The notes under the pieces were generated by a model, which did no database searches, was not told the DNA's origin, and worked only from the letters and a program-made list of their open reading frames with translations. Of a stretch of 64,000 nucleotides of DNA, positions 1 through 12,444 are shown piece by piece. The position numbers and the translations under genes are program-made. The first letter of the stretch is position 1. Every line of letters starts with the position of its first letter. Location of the stretch: assembly GCF_051020765.1 (NCBI RefSeq), contig NC_134935.1, forward strand, positions 4,279,579-4,343,578, in the 5' to 3' direction. The DNA is from Lasioglossum baleicum. Taxonomy: Eukaryota > Arthropoda > Insecta > Hymenoptera > Halictidae.

Positions 1-3000
1 AAAAGAGCGGTTTCTGACAGTGGTTTCATTGCGTAATTTAATACCGGCAATTTTCACGGACTGCTATTCTCCAGAGACGTCTGTTCGACCGTGGTGTGGG
101 CCGCTTTTCAATAAATTTCAAATTCCGTACACACGGAGAACGAATTCATTGCCACCGTCGACGCGACATTCCATTTAATTTGCAGCAGTTAGTCCGCGCA
201 AATTGAATTTCGAACGTTTTTCGAATATTCCTACAGATCTTCGCCGATTTTTTTCCCGGTCACGAATACCCATGAGCGCACACAAAAAAGAATTGAAAAT
301 TGGAATCCCTAAATCCTAAACAAAAATGCATGGAAATCTTTCATCCTTTTTGTCCGATCGTTGATTGAATCCTATTTCATTCGGTGTTTGCAAAACCCAA
401 CTAGAATATTTTTTTATCTACTATTATATATGAAATATATAAAATAGAAAAGTATGTGTGTATGTATGTACACATATGAGCCCATCGATTGGTCGGGGTT
501 GGAGTTGTCAGAGTTATTGAACGCATTGAAACAGAAATTTTTGAATTCTATCGAGCCTGGCATTTCGCGGATTCTCAAAGTGATACATAAATGCATAAAG
601 TTACACAGACTAATTATCAATGTATTATAAAATAATAGCGGTAGTGCTAGCGTGCGGATTAAAAGAGATATGTACAGTGAAAGAAGCGGTTACACGTGAA
701 AACGATGTCGTCGAATCGGCGGAAAGAGATTCTAAATAGGTTCTACACTCGCATTAAAGGCTCGGAACTTTCGTTGAAATCGTCGGGCGCTCGTGTTGCG
801 CCGGTAAACGTTTACCCTGAACCGAGGCTCGGCTCTTTGAACGACCGTGGAAGGCACAAAGGCTTAAACTTTAAGAAGTATACTCGACACGAATACGAAA
901 AATGAGGCGGAAATATGATTTGTAGCTTTCATATACGGGCTTATCGCGGACGAATGTAGAGGGCCCCGGGGCTGCTTTCAGCCAGATTGTGTTCGTCGAC
1001 AAAATAAAATAATGTTAATGCACAGCCGGCGATGAATCCTGCCCGAGCCTCTTTCAGACGAGAGCGCCTCTATGACATGCAAATTCGGCGAAGATCTTTT
1101 CACTCTGCTTAATTAACAAACTCGCGGATGTTGCCTCTGCTGATATTCGTGGTTTACTCGGCAGCGGCCATTATAACTGTTATAAATACTCTCCGCCTGC
1201 ATAGCCATAACCCGTTTAAGCGAGCGGAACGCGCGCGGAAACTCTATTAACTCCACCGATCTGTAAAACTACTGATTTAGTACTTATTTAGAATTTACAG
1301 TAGGTGTGGAGGTGTCTTTTAGCCACTTTTCTTTTGGTCCTCTCCCTTCCCTCTTCTATTATTCCATTCGTTGTATTATTCGTTTAGTTCAGAGAGCTAG
1401 TGGACACAAACAAATGGTTCGTTACATCTTGGCAGTTGTCCGAATTTCTTGCAATTTCGTCCACTGATCTAACTTTATTTGCTCTTGCAACACTTATCAA
1501 AGTTTGTCGCATGTAAGACACGAACGTACCAAAAGAAAGAGAACAGTGCTCTCTATGTAATTCGATTAATCTTCTGAGTCAGCATGGTGCGCGCGCGCGC
1601 GTCCAGAAAAGGAAAAATTAACAATTAACACGATAGATCATTAGGCCGCGATCTCCATTTTTCCATTTCTCGGTGGTCGCTTCTTCCAGACGGTTTTTCC
1701 GACAGTTCCCGCGGCTTTTTCCGCGTTCCTCGTGTCCCTGCCGTTTCCTTCGCGCTTTTTCCTGCCATTTATCCGTAGCCGCGTAGCCCCCGCAGCTTTT
1801 TACCGGTCGTCATCTTTTTGCTTCTGCCGCTCCGTTAACTTTTTCCCGGCTCACATCATTTCCTTCTCTGCCCGGCGATCCTCGTCCGACCGCCATCGTT
1901 TCCCTCCGACTCCGACAGACCCTTTTTCTCTATCGATGCGCCACTTCTACTAACCTTTCCAAGTCTCGTCTCGCTCTCTCTTGCCCTTTCTCTGTGTCTG
2001 TGTCGACCCTTTCTTTCCTCTCTTTTGTTTCTTTATCGTCGTACGCCGCGCCGGTCTCCCGACTCCCTCTGGCCGCTGCCAATTAACAATAGCAAGTGCC
2101 GCGAGGACTCCCTTGCTAATTTGCGACGGATTTAACTGCAGCGCACTTTAAAACGCGAGAAAGACTCCGGTACCAGTTTTCCTTTTCTTTCTTTCATCTT
2201 TCCCCCTTTCCCTTTTTCTTTCTGCCACCCCTTCTTCTTCGCAATGAACCATGGGTATACGCGAGCCGGCGCGGCGCGGCGCGGCGCTTCAAAGATACGC
2301 CTCCCTCTGCCGAGTCTAATCTCGACGTTCCGTCGCGCCGCGCCGCGACGCCATTTGTCCCGTTTATCGCTTTTCCGCGGCTTTCTCGCGTTCCTTGTTC
2401 ACCGTGCGACCTAGCAGACCTTAAGGTCGCGCCCAACTTCTAACGAACAGGCTCGGAGTGCACCAAAACGCGCGAACGATTCGTTGATGCGTTGCGGTGC
2501 GTAAAAAAAAGTATTTTGAAGATTTTTCAATTTCGGAAGGATTATTCGGGAAGACCCGGTATCAGAGTCAACGAATTAATAATTCGATGATGCATAAAGC
2601 AGTCTACTACCGGTTCATCGAATAAACTGCTCGTAGTTGCAGAGCGTTTTCTGAAGCACTAAATTGACCAGCGTTTAAATATTCCTTTCGAAAGTGCCAT
2701 TTATACGAGCTCCCCGAGGACACTCGGCGACCGTCGTGGTTGAATTCTAATTTCGAAATTAAAGGATATCGAAGCGCGATGCGGGACGTCGGTTTTTCGG
2801 AAGGACTGCGCCAGGCTTCCGGGAGCTCTAAAAGGATTACATAGTGCGGTCGACCGATAAAAATTTAATTGGCAGAGGATGCGGAGACCGAATATCCCCT
2901 TTAAGGACTTGTTGAACGCGAATTTCCGAATTCAGCGGCAACTATGCGCGAGATCTCTCTTTTTAACGCAACATCGAAGTTTCGAGGGCCACGGGACCAC

Positions 3001-4218
3001 TCGGACAGCAATTAAAACTATCATCGGGGAAAATAGAGGATTCAAATGGTCCAGCTTCAAAGCTATTGCATCGACGATGTTTCCGAGGGCTCGGTATTTA
3101 AATATCGATTTAAGGAGCAACGTCGACGAGAGATTCGACTGGCTCGTTTGCGGAAACCGCCCGAGCAGCTAATGGTTCGCCGACGGTAGTTTGATATCGA
3201 TTTAGGAATTAACTGCCGGCATTTCGATCGTTCTGCCCCGTAAAAGTTGCCTCGCTGTGAAACGAATTTCACTCTCGAAGGATTTGTTAGTTCTTACCTC
3301 CGCAGCTGGATCGCCGGTTTCGAAATCGAGTGAAAACGAGCCAAACCACTCACGCCTCTCCTCCAGAGTCGATTTAAGATGCCGGAATCAACGGATGACG
3401 AGAGCTTGGGTTCTAGGAATCCTCGTGAGATTTCGAGGAACTTATCGATTCGCGATAAGAAATTGCATTTTCATCATTTTTCTCAACATAGGCTCTTTCT
3501 CTTCACTGGATTTCAACATTAAATGCACCAAGTAGTTAAATGCAAAAGCAGCTGATTATTAAAAATGACAAAATTAAATTTTCCTAGATTTTAAAAATAT
3601 TTACAATTTTTTCAGGGACTGATTTCACTCCTTTAAGTCATTGTCGTTGTCGAGTGGCCGCAAGTCCCCTTTGCAATTGTTCAGCTCCATTTAGGATAAC
3701 CATTATCACGGCCGGTTCATGGACGTTTACTTGTACTCGTTTCCGCTAGCAAACATGCAAATTCGAACTGTAATCGTTTGAAGCGCTCCGCGTGAATTTC
3801 CTGTAGACTCGTGCGTGCGTAATTGTTCCCCTTATTCGTTGTTAATACGGCCTCGTCGAGAAATTAATGATGTAGAATAATACTGAGGTCAATAGGTGGA
3901 TAGAATTGCTAAAATGTAAACCAGTGAACAGAATCTCGAATTTAGAGTTCGTCAGGAATTAACGCGAACACATTTGGAAGCGCAGGGATATTGGTGTGCC
4001 TGTATAAAATTAACTAGATAATTTACTGGGCTCGTTGCGACGTTTGAGTACACTTTCGGTTGTATACGAATGATTTCCATAACAATGAAATTTCTATTTC
4101 CTGTTGGATGTATGCGGATGTTTGAAATTGGACACATTATCGTGAATATAATTGTATTACTTGTTTAATTATTAGTATTCCTATTTATCTGTCCACTAAT
4201 ATTCTTTCATGTGATATA
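1..4218. other. Non-coding stretch, no gene recognised
   Basis: No open frame here has a recognisable domain, and frames overlap on both strands with no consistent coding signal. The segment holds a short alternating CG run near 1591-1602, pyrimidine-rich DNA from about 1660 to 2240, and a pair of GCGCC-type tracts in opposite orientation (2265-2287 and 2331-2350, listed separately). It looks like ordinary intergenic or intronic DNA. Confidence 0.6.
2265..2350. repeat. Inverted pair of GGCGC/GCGCC pentamer tracts
   Basis: A GGCGC tandem (2265-2287) is followed about 45 bases later by the complementary GCGCC tandem (2331-2350). The two could pair as a GC-rich stem. The same pentamer recurs at many places in the window (see findings). 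Confidence 0.8.
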
Positions 4219-4980
4219 CAACCCCTGGCAGAATGTTTCCGATCGGATGCATTGATACGGATTTTAGAGAAAACATTCACAATTTAAAAATATGAAATAT
4301 TACTTTATGGCGTTAAAACTGATGGGAAATGAAAAGGGGCTAATTGAAGAATGAAAAACAACAAAATAACATAAGTTCCCATTTATTATAACAAAGAAAC
4401 GAGAAAATAAACAAAATATTACACGGAAAAATGTTCCCGATTAATAAATCAGCTGGAAGAAAGTTTCCGATTCGATTACCACTGCCCATCACCAAATTTG
4501 TTCAACGATTACCGTTGGGTGATTCTTATAGAGTTTTTGCGCTGATTCCGAGAATCTACCCTGAATTTTTCCTCTAGACGCACAGTTTTTGAGAAACTTG
4601 ATTTTGAAAAAAAAAACATTTTTCAACTTTAAACAAGTATTGTGATGTTATTATAAAAGCAAAAGATTCCGTAGACTTTCCCGAATACAGTGATATCCAA
4701 TATTAATACATTATGAATGTTTAAACAATCGTTAAAGATGGAGAGACACCACTTTTGCCACAATTGTTGAGGATATTTTTCAGTTTGTCTTAAAAAATAA
4801 GGGTCCGGCGTAAAATCTAACTGTATCACGCAATAGAGCAGACTTTTATCTTGAGAAACCACCCTTTAAAGTTTGCAACATCGACGTTTTTGTAACTAAT
4901 ATTTTATACTTCTAAATTGTGAATGTTTTCTCTAAAATCCGTATCAATGCCTCCGATCGGAAACATTCTGCCAGGGGTTG
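4219..4980. mobile_element. Non-autonomous Tc1/mariner-type element, 762 bp, TA target site
   Basis: Terminal inverted repeats of about 67 bases begin CAACCCCTGGCAGAATG and differ at roughly one position between the two ends. TA dinucleotides flank both ends (4217-4218 and 4981-4982). The interior has no transposase-like frame. TIRs plus TA duplication are the hallmark of Tc1/mariner superfamily elements; the exact family is not recognised. The near-identity of the arms suggests a fairly recent insertion. Confidence 0.85.
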
Positions 4981-5993
4981 TACTTGCTGATAACTCTATT
5001 GGTGTGATGCAGCTTTAAGCGGTCAATAAAAAATGAATAACCAACCAGCGGTTCGTTGGTGAAAGAGGAAATGTAATTACAAAAATAACGAAATTGTTAC
5101 CGTACAAAGGCTAGCTATGCAAAACGGGAAAGAGTGTCGAGGAATGCTTGAAACATTCTATAAATCACCGTTTGCATATTTCAAACGATCTCGTGTTCCA
5201 TCGAAAGCTGCTCGGAACCGTATTGGGACTTATTAAACGTCCAATATCGGCTTAAGACGCTGGTAATTATTGGACGGGCACGATTTCAAAGCGATTCTCA
5301 TTACTCACGAGTGTCCCCCATCGATTATTATTAAATCGTCTTTATTCTGCCGGCTGTAGCTGCGACTTGTCTCCCTCGAGGGAATCGAATAAAATAAAAC
5401 GGCGGACATCGAACGAGCTTCTCCGATATTCCATTGCGCTGGGAACGGTTTCCGATCCGGCCGCGGCGTATCCGCCATTTTATCTCGCGGACAAAAAGAA
5501 TATTATTGACTGCTCGTTAATCATGACGGTTCTTTTTACGCGTCGAGTCGTTCGTCCAGGTGAAAGAATGCCGGAGTGGCGCAGGTCTACAACGACATGA
5601 AATTTTTATTTTCTGAAAGTCGTATTTTCCGAAATTTCAAGGTCATCGTCGCTCTTTTGATGAACGAATAAATTCAGCCATCGTATAATATGTTGACCTT
5701 CGAATCACCTTCGTAGAGCTATTCTTCAAAAAGCACGATTTAATGTACGAACACGATGTTGTTTCAATGTGCGAGTACGAAGTGGAATGTACCCAGATTC
5801 CCTGTTTCTCCACTGATTGACCACCCTTTGTTTGCTTTGCAACCGGTGCGGGTGCGTGCCGCGGAATTACTCGAATTTTTTCATCGGTCCGGCATTTCAA
5901 TGGAGAAATTCCGAAACAAATTGGCGAGCACCGGATTTGTAGAATTTACCTGTATAGAATCGCGACGTTGCTTGAGCCCGTTGCTTGCGTTCC

Positions 5994-6011
5994 GCCGCGC
6001 CGCGCCGCGCC
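5994..6011. repeat. GCGCC pentamer tract
   Basis: Short tandem of the GCGCC pentamer in otherwise average-GC DNA; one of about ten such loci. Confidence 0.85.
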
Positions 6012-6258
6012 ATTTCGATAACTTATTCTACGAGGAATATCAGACAAATCGCAGCCGCATACGTGATTTTTGCAAATTGCTGGGAAACGACTGGAACAGA
6101 AAGAGTCCCGCGCTGGAAAAGAATGGCCGTTGCGACCCGTTTTTCTCTCTCCCATTGGGAGCCACGTTGCCGCACAGTGCAGTGGGGCGATGCTATTAGT
6201 AACGTTGGACATTGGGACGAAATTTCGAAGTTTCGCGAGAATTTTAGTATATTTTCAT

Positions 6259-6262
<4 letters not shown>

Positions 6263-6314
<52 letters not shown>
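6263..6314. repeat. (CT)n microsatellite
   Basis: About 26 uninterrupted CT dinucleotides; expected to be length-variable. Confidence 0.97.
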
Positions 6315-6316
<2 letters not shown>

Positions 6317-8097
6317 GGACCTCCCTCAATTATGTCCTACAGCATTTTTACATTTCGCCGCACTATTTACCCCGAGGTTGATTTCACATTTAATATGACC
6401 AGAAAAATTTTTGAAACTTTAGCTTGTGTCACCTAATTTTCCATTCTCTATTTTGTCAGTAACAGAACTGAAATACATTTTCATTTCATCAAATACCTTT
6501 TTAAGAAAAATGACAGTCGTCCTACACGTTCTTCCATTCCGTGCCACTTGGAGCAACGCGCCCGTATAATTCCCATCCCACCTTCAGCGGGAAAGATTAG
6601 TCAGAGAGGGACAAATCTAGGACCCGAATGCCTAGACTTTCGATCTTTCTCGCGTGAACGATCGTTTCTCGTGAGCGTTCTCGACACCGAAGTAATGCGC
6701 TCGCCGATTTGGCCATCGTGTTCGCGCGGTTGCGTGTCCTTGCTGGTAATAAATGGTGGATCACGCAGCTGCGCCACTAATAATATAATCGATCGACGAT
6801 TTATCCTTGATCATTTATTCACCGCGATGCACCGCTTGCGTTAAACGAGCCAAACGATTTAATTGGAATTTTTGCCGCGCGAATTTTTTCGTGCGGCGGT
6901 GCAGAGGTGATTATTTTCAAAAGGATTCACGATATTCATAAATTTTTTATATTTCACCCAGTTAATTTCCGCAGTCTACGGATAAGCGTTCTTCTATTCT
7001 AATGACAAAATACAAATTTATTATTGATTAGAGATTAATACGCTCGTTTTGGAGCACCCGGTGTACATTCACGTTGCACCCAAATATGTTCGGCGCAGGA
7101 AGTAACTTGCCGGAGTGGTATCAACACATTGGTTTCTTCTTTTTCCAGAAGAATGGTGCAGATATTCTCTCGAAAAGGGCAGTAAAATAAATAATAAAGT
7201 TTACCGCGTAGGTAAAGCCCCGGCGGGCGAGCGGCTGGTCGGAAGCCACGAATAAGTTAGGCAATTCTACGTTAAAGTACATAAACCACTAGCCTGTGGC
7301 CATCCGCTTACTGAGCGGGCCAGTTCAAATTTTATTACACTCTTTTCCGATTTTGTTGCGGTCGCGTACTACTACAAACACCGCTAACATTTAACTGTAA
7401 ATGTTATTAACACCCACACGACGCGACGGTCTCTGCGGCCACAGGGGACGCGAAACAGTTCATTTCTTTCCGGTCTTCTTCCGTTCTCGTTTCACAATTT
7501 CTTTTATCTCTAATTGTCCGCGGGTTTTATGCATTTATGGCAGAAACGAGTAGATGTCGTGGATTTAAAGAATTCAGAAGGAAATTCTTATAATCCAGAG
7601 TTTCATTCTCACGCGTGTGAACACTGGAAAGGTTTTAACTGATGGAAAGAAAGAAGAAGTATACTGGTGTGCCAAACGGTAGTAACAATATGAAAAACGT
7701 ATTTTTACCGGTTTTCATTACAAAACCATTAAAAATTCAAGATCTTTTTCTCGCACAGTGTACACCTTGGAAGCGCGAAACGGTTATTGGCTTTCCGGTG
7801 GAAAAATTGTTGCCGGGTCCATAGTAATTTTTTTTCGCGTAAGCTCGAGTGCGTCGAACGGAAAGTTAGTTCGAAAATATTGACGTCATCGAGCGTCCCA
7901 GCAATTCCACAAGAACTCGTACAAGCACGTTCGAGTGCCTTTCAAACTTTCTCCCCGGGACTTGGCTGGAAATTGGGATTATGAATTTCCTGCGAAGCGA
8001 ACAAGCACGGGGAACGTAATTTGCGAGCCATCTCGAAATTGGTTCATCGAGAGATTATCTCGTTACGCAAATGTCGCGCGAATAATCTCTACCCCTG

Positions 8098-8122
8098 GGC
8101 CGCGCCGCGCCGCGCCGCGCCG
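8098..8122. repeat. GCGCC pentamer tract (longest in window)
   Basis: About five tandem copies of the pentamer, immediately followed by an AT-rich stretch. Confidence 0.9.
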
Positions 8123-9640
8123 TTTTAAAAGTTTCACGGCAGGAAATTCGAGTTCCCGATAAACTCTTGCTTCTTTTCTGCTGGCCTCTCGCTTAGTCGT
8201 TTTTTTCGCGTTTTCTAGCGCTACCCTCGACACGGTCGGCAGGTCCACAAACGAAAATTGCCGCTCATTCGTTCAATCAAATTTTTCCGGCGTCGTTCAT
8301 AAAAACATTTATCGGAGCGTGAACGCCAGATATACCTAATGGAAGCGCTCGCGATTCTAAATTGAACTTCGACCATCGCCTGACCAAATATCAATGGAAA
8401 TCGTACCGGGTCTACGTGTCCGACGGTAACTACACCCTGCGACAGAACTATACGACATATGTAACGATGTAGATACACGCGCTAACGAGGCGAATAGGTT
8501 AATTTGAAGTTGTAGTTTATTCGTTACAGAATTTTTCTGACGCGGAGAACTCCGGTGGAAAAATGTCAAAACTGCAGAAATACTATCTAAATAAGGAATA
8601 CGCCTGTACAAGCACCGGTACAAACTTTGAACGTCGTCGCGCGTCGTGAAAGGCGACGAGAAATCTCTCGACGGTTCCCCGGTAACCGGTCTCAACGACG
8701 AAATTTCATGGTGTTATTGAAGGCCTCGGTGCAACGTGACTTCCCGGCTCTACGTGTGTCTCTGGATTTACGTGAGCCGCATTTCAGATCCACTCGATAT
8801 CATTTCTGCGATTTCAATTGAACGAGCCACGGAAACTGCTCCGGAGTAGGTCGCCGGGGATTGTTTCACGTATTGTTAAATCTGATGAAGTCTGCTCCCG
8901 GAGTTCAAAAACTCTTCCTGCCGGGTTTCGTTTTATTTTCCTTCTTTCAGATCGTGTTGCTCGATTACTGTCAATTCCGAAAGAATCCCTGCGGATATTT
9001 ACGCGAGAGCACACAGCGACGCGCATAATTGATCACGCGCGCGCGAGCTTGCAATCCGAAACCCTTTTTTATAAACGGACCAAACCACTTCCACGTTTCA
9101 TATACAGCCAGAAGCATTGAAATTGCAGAAAATAAAACAATGCAGTTGGTCGAAATTTCGAAAAGAGAAATGGTAAAGTTGCTTGTTACCACTTTTTTAT
9201 CTGCGCCTGCAACTTGCAGTGTAATTTTAGTCAACTATCCACCACACGACCGCAATACGGAAACTTGTCGACGAAAACTTTTAAAAGCTCAATTGCTCTG
9301 CAACGCAATACCAATACATCGTTCAGAACATACGGCGTTGCAAGATTTATGGTCGGGTAAAATTAATTTTCCTCTGTCCAGGCGAATCCTATCGAATTTT
9401 CTGTGTGACTCTCATGACTTATGTATCGCCAGTTTCCTATTCAATATAGTCCGGCTTGATTCATCTCCTTTGACTTTATCAAGCCACGATTGACTACCAA
9501 CTGTTTCGCAAACTGAATCGAGAAACGCCTACGCTGCTCAGAGAGACAAATGGCCAATCTTGGAGGGCCAAAGTCACGTCAAGAAGTGTATAGAACACAA
9601 ACATTTAACTAGACGCTTTCATCTTTTAAAATGCATACTA

Positions 9641-9907
9641 CACTCCTCAAAAGAATTAAGGGATCACTTGTGCGAACCCGAAAAATTGCTCCCACTTTAC
9701 GTGATCATAACTCCGTCAAAAATTGCCGTTTCTAAAAAACCAGCATAGCAACAATTTGAAACAGAGCATCTGAAACCAGATGTTTCAGGCTTTCAAACCA
9801 TTGTTCAACGATATCGGTACAGCAATTTTTGTCGGAGTTATGATCACGTAAGGTGGGACCAATTTTTCGGGTTCGCACAAGTGATCGCTTAATTCTTTTG
9901 AGGAGTG
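9641..9907 (+). mobile_element. TA-flanked MITE, family A copy 1 (267 bp)
   Basis: Inverted ends of about 85-88 bases start CACTCCTCAAAAGAATTAAG and finish with the reverse complement. TA dinucleotides flank both sides (9639-9640 and 9908-9909). There is no coding capacity. Related copies lie at 47845-48381 and 56867-57249; this one is the shortest and is symmetrical at both ends. The TA target points to a Tc1/mariner-type source. Confidence 0.9.
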
Positions 9908-10601
9908 TAGTTGCGAGAGGAACGCTGGCTAGTCGTAACGCGAATACTCGGTGTACATATAATTTTTTCTTAATTGCTTTGAAATGGAGACATTTGGAAA
10001 TGATTATACAATATTAATGTCGAAAATTCTTGAAAATTTGATAGTTTCTACATCGCTGACGCGGCGGCTCGACAAAATCAAATCACCTCGGCGCTGCTGT
10101 TAATTCGAATACGCCGGAACATCGAATGCAAATGCCGGTTAATTCGAGAGATAGGAACGGGATTGCGCGAAACCGCGACAAACAAAATGGCACACTGATG
10201 GACGAGGAATTAGTCCCAACCTTTTGGTAAACGGTTGAATGGAAACAGAGATCTCTGTTTCGCCCTCGCTCGATCCTCCGTGCGGCCGTCCGACGACGCG
10301 ACAGGAAGCAATGGCGATAGAGCAAAAAAAATACTGGCTTTCATATCGACAGCCGTGAATTTGTATCGGAACCCTTCGTCTCCGTTGTAAACGACGTTGT
10401 CGATGTATGTACTATGTTTACGTGTCTCGCTGATATCCGGCTCGGCGTGATACACGTATAGCTGCGGGAAATAAAACTGATTTAATGCGAGCATAAATAG
10501 CGCGAGCGTCGTTTAATTTGTATTCGCGCCGCGGTTTTATCGTGTGTCGTCGCCTGTAATACCCTCGGCTTCCGATTAATCTCGGTTAACAACGATGCCA
10601 T

Positions 10602-10619
10602 GCCGCCGCGCCGCGCCGG
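10602..10619. repeat. GCGCC pentamer tract
   Basis: Short GCGCC-type tandem between unrelated flanks. Confidence 0.8.
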
Positions 10620-10889
10620 TCACCCGTGTCGAAGAAAAAAAAACATTTGCATTTGTCGGAAGTCGAGAGTTCGATTAGCGTTCGCGCGGTTTAACACGCG
10701 CCCGATAAAAATGCGGCCACGCGAGACCCCGCGGAAATCCACAACACGACAACGTTCGTTCTGAATGGACCGTAAATCTCGGTAGGTAGGTAGGATTATC
10801 CAGGTGCCTCTGATCTCTTCTGGTGATGGCTGTTGCCTACTAAATTTAGTCAAACTTCCATTGCTCAAAAATTCTACATAGGCGATACG

Positions 10890-11582
10890 AAAAAATGCTT
10901 GACGTTGTAGTGACCTTGAAAAGCTCCGTAGAAATTTATATATATAATTGAGCCGATTAAGACGATCAAAACTGCCCTTACAGCTTTTTCAATGGCTATT
11001 GAACCATTCGAAAGCTGACCAAGAAAAACCCCTCTGAGTAAAATTTCAGCCCTCTAGCTTACCCATGAGGGTAGTTACAGGGTAAAATAGATTTTACAAA
11101 TGTGTTCTAAAATTCTGAAAAAAATGTGACACATTTCGGATCCTAAGGCGCATTTTTGAGAGTTTTTTCAGATTTTCTTGTTGCAAACTGTGGTCGTAAA
11201 AAATGAAAAACCTCAAAAAAATTGGAAAAATATGAAAACATGCTATTTTACCACGCTTATATTAACTTGCCGAGTTGTCGTTGTCGTTGTTGTATGCGTC
11301 AAATCTTGTAATCGAATTTTAAACCACTTCCCGATAAGCTAGAGACTTGAAACTTTAAACATAGCTCAGAACTGGGTGACAATGCAATATTAAAAAACAA
11401 ATTTTTAAAAAAACTATGCGTTTAGGAGATATAAACTATTAAAAATTTAACCATTACACCTCCCCGCGCGTCGCTCGGTAGTACGTCATCGCGGGCAGCG
11501 ATCCCCACTCCGCGCGCAAGCGCTTACCTACTCCACTACGTGTTCCCACTGCACTGGCCCACTTCGCATCGTAGGCGTAGGA
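10890..11582. other. AT-rich non-coding stretch, repeat-like
   Basis: No frame of interest. The base composition and short runs resemble a degraded interspersed repeat. A motif ACCACGCTTATATTAA at about 11250 recurs in both orientations in the hairpin at 12229-12441, which suggests one larger old element spanning about 10.9-12.5 kb. This is weakly supported. Confidence 0.35.
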
Positions 11583-11590
11583 CCTCAGTT

Positions 11591-11928
11591 CAGTGCTTCG
11601 ATTGGGGATACCTTTTCTCGCGCACGCGCGGCGATGTCAGCCTCAGTAACGTAACCTTCTCGATAAAATGGGGTTCCTTGAGCACCACGCAGAATTTAAA
11701 AAAATGTATACGATTTGATTCTGAAAAATGAATGTATAACAAGTGCATTTTTGTATATTTTGTAACTCGTAGGACACGTCCTGGAGTCTTTTTGTCCGGT
11801 AAGATTATTTCGGTACATTCCCGCCAATATAGCTGCCTCAGGGCTCTGGCCGCTTTGCAACCCAATAGTGGACGCGTTACTGTTTTCTCGCGCAAGCGCG
11901 AGAAAAGGTATCCCTAATCGAAGCACTG
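11591..11928. mobile_element. hAT-type MITE (338 bp) with 8-bp target duplication
   Basis: Terminal inverted repeats of about 33 bases begin CAGTGCTTCGATT and continue into a TCTCGCGC-rich section. The flanks are a perfect 8-bp duplication, CCTCAGTT, at 11583-11590 and 11929-11936. An 8-bp duplication with CAGTG ends fits the hAT superfamily. No transposase remains. An inner palindrome TCTCGCGCAAGCGCGAGA sits next to the right end. Confidence 0.87.
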
Positions 11929-12228
11929 CCTCAGTTTACTTACTGAGTTGGTTAGGATCAGGTCGGGGTGGTGGGCGACAAGGACCGGCAATTCTGCTCG
12001 GTAAGCGGCTCGCGGTCATCACTACAAACCAATATGGCGGCGCCCTTACCTGTCAAAAACACTGCAATAGCTCCTGAACGATTGATCCTACAGAATGGAA
12101 ACTTCGATTTGCAGCCGCCATCACACAATATTTTTCCTTTTACAAAAGATAGTTCAATTTACTGGTTGAAGTGGTAATTAAAATCGATTACAAGATATGT
12201 AAAGACTAAAAAGTAGAAAATAAAAAAA

Positions 12229-12441
12229 TATATAAAAAACTTTTTAAAAACCACGCTTATATTAAATTGCACTAAAAAGGAGAAAATAATTTTTGTACAC
12301 ATTAGCGACAATAAATAAAAAAGCGTGGAGCGCCTACGAAGATTGCGTCAATATAGTTTAAAAATTATAGTTAAAAAAATTATTTTCTCCTTTTTAATGC
12401 AATTTAATATAAGCGTGGTTTTTAAAAAGTTTTTTTATATA
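12229..12441. repeat. AT-rich inverted repeat (hairpin), arms about 65 bp
   Basis: The arm at 12229-12294 is repeated as its reverse complement at about 12375-12441; both contain CCACGCTTATATTAAATTGC or its complement. The spacer is about 80 bases. A single copy of the core also occurs at about 11250. No target duplication was identified, so this may be the inside of an older element. Confidence 0.75.
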
Positions 12442-12444
12442 TTT

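Larger units (their letters stand above)
4983..9638. other. Non-coding stretch with microsatellite and GCGCC tracts
   Basis: No recognisable gene. It contains a long CT microsatellite (6263-6314), GCGCC tracts at 5994-6011 and 8098-8122, and a short perfect hairpin near 7387-7406. The open frames around 5.7-6.4 kb and 8.0-9.5 kb overlap on both strands and show no domain, so I treat them as chance frames. Confidence 0.55.

Noticed and set aside
7387..7406. Short perfect hairpin as a terminator or small RNA
   Set aside because: An 8-bp stem in AT-rich DNA occurs often by chance and no transcript context supports it.
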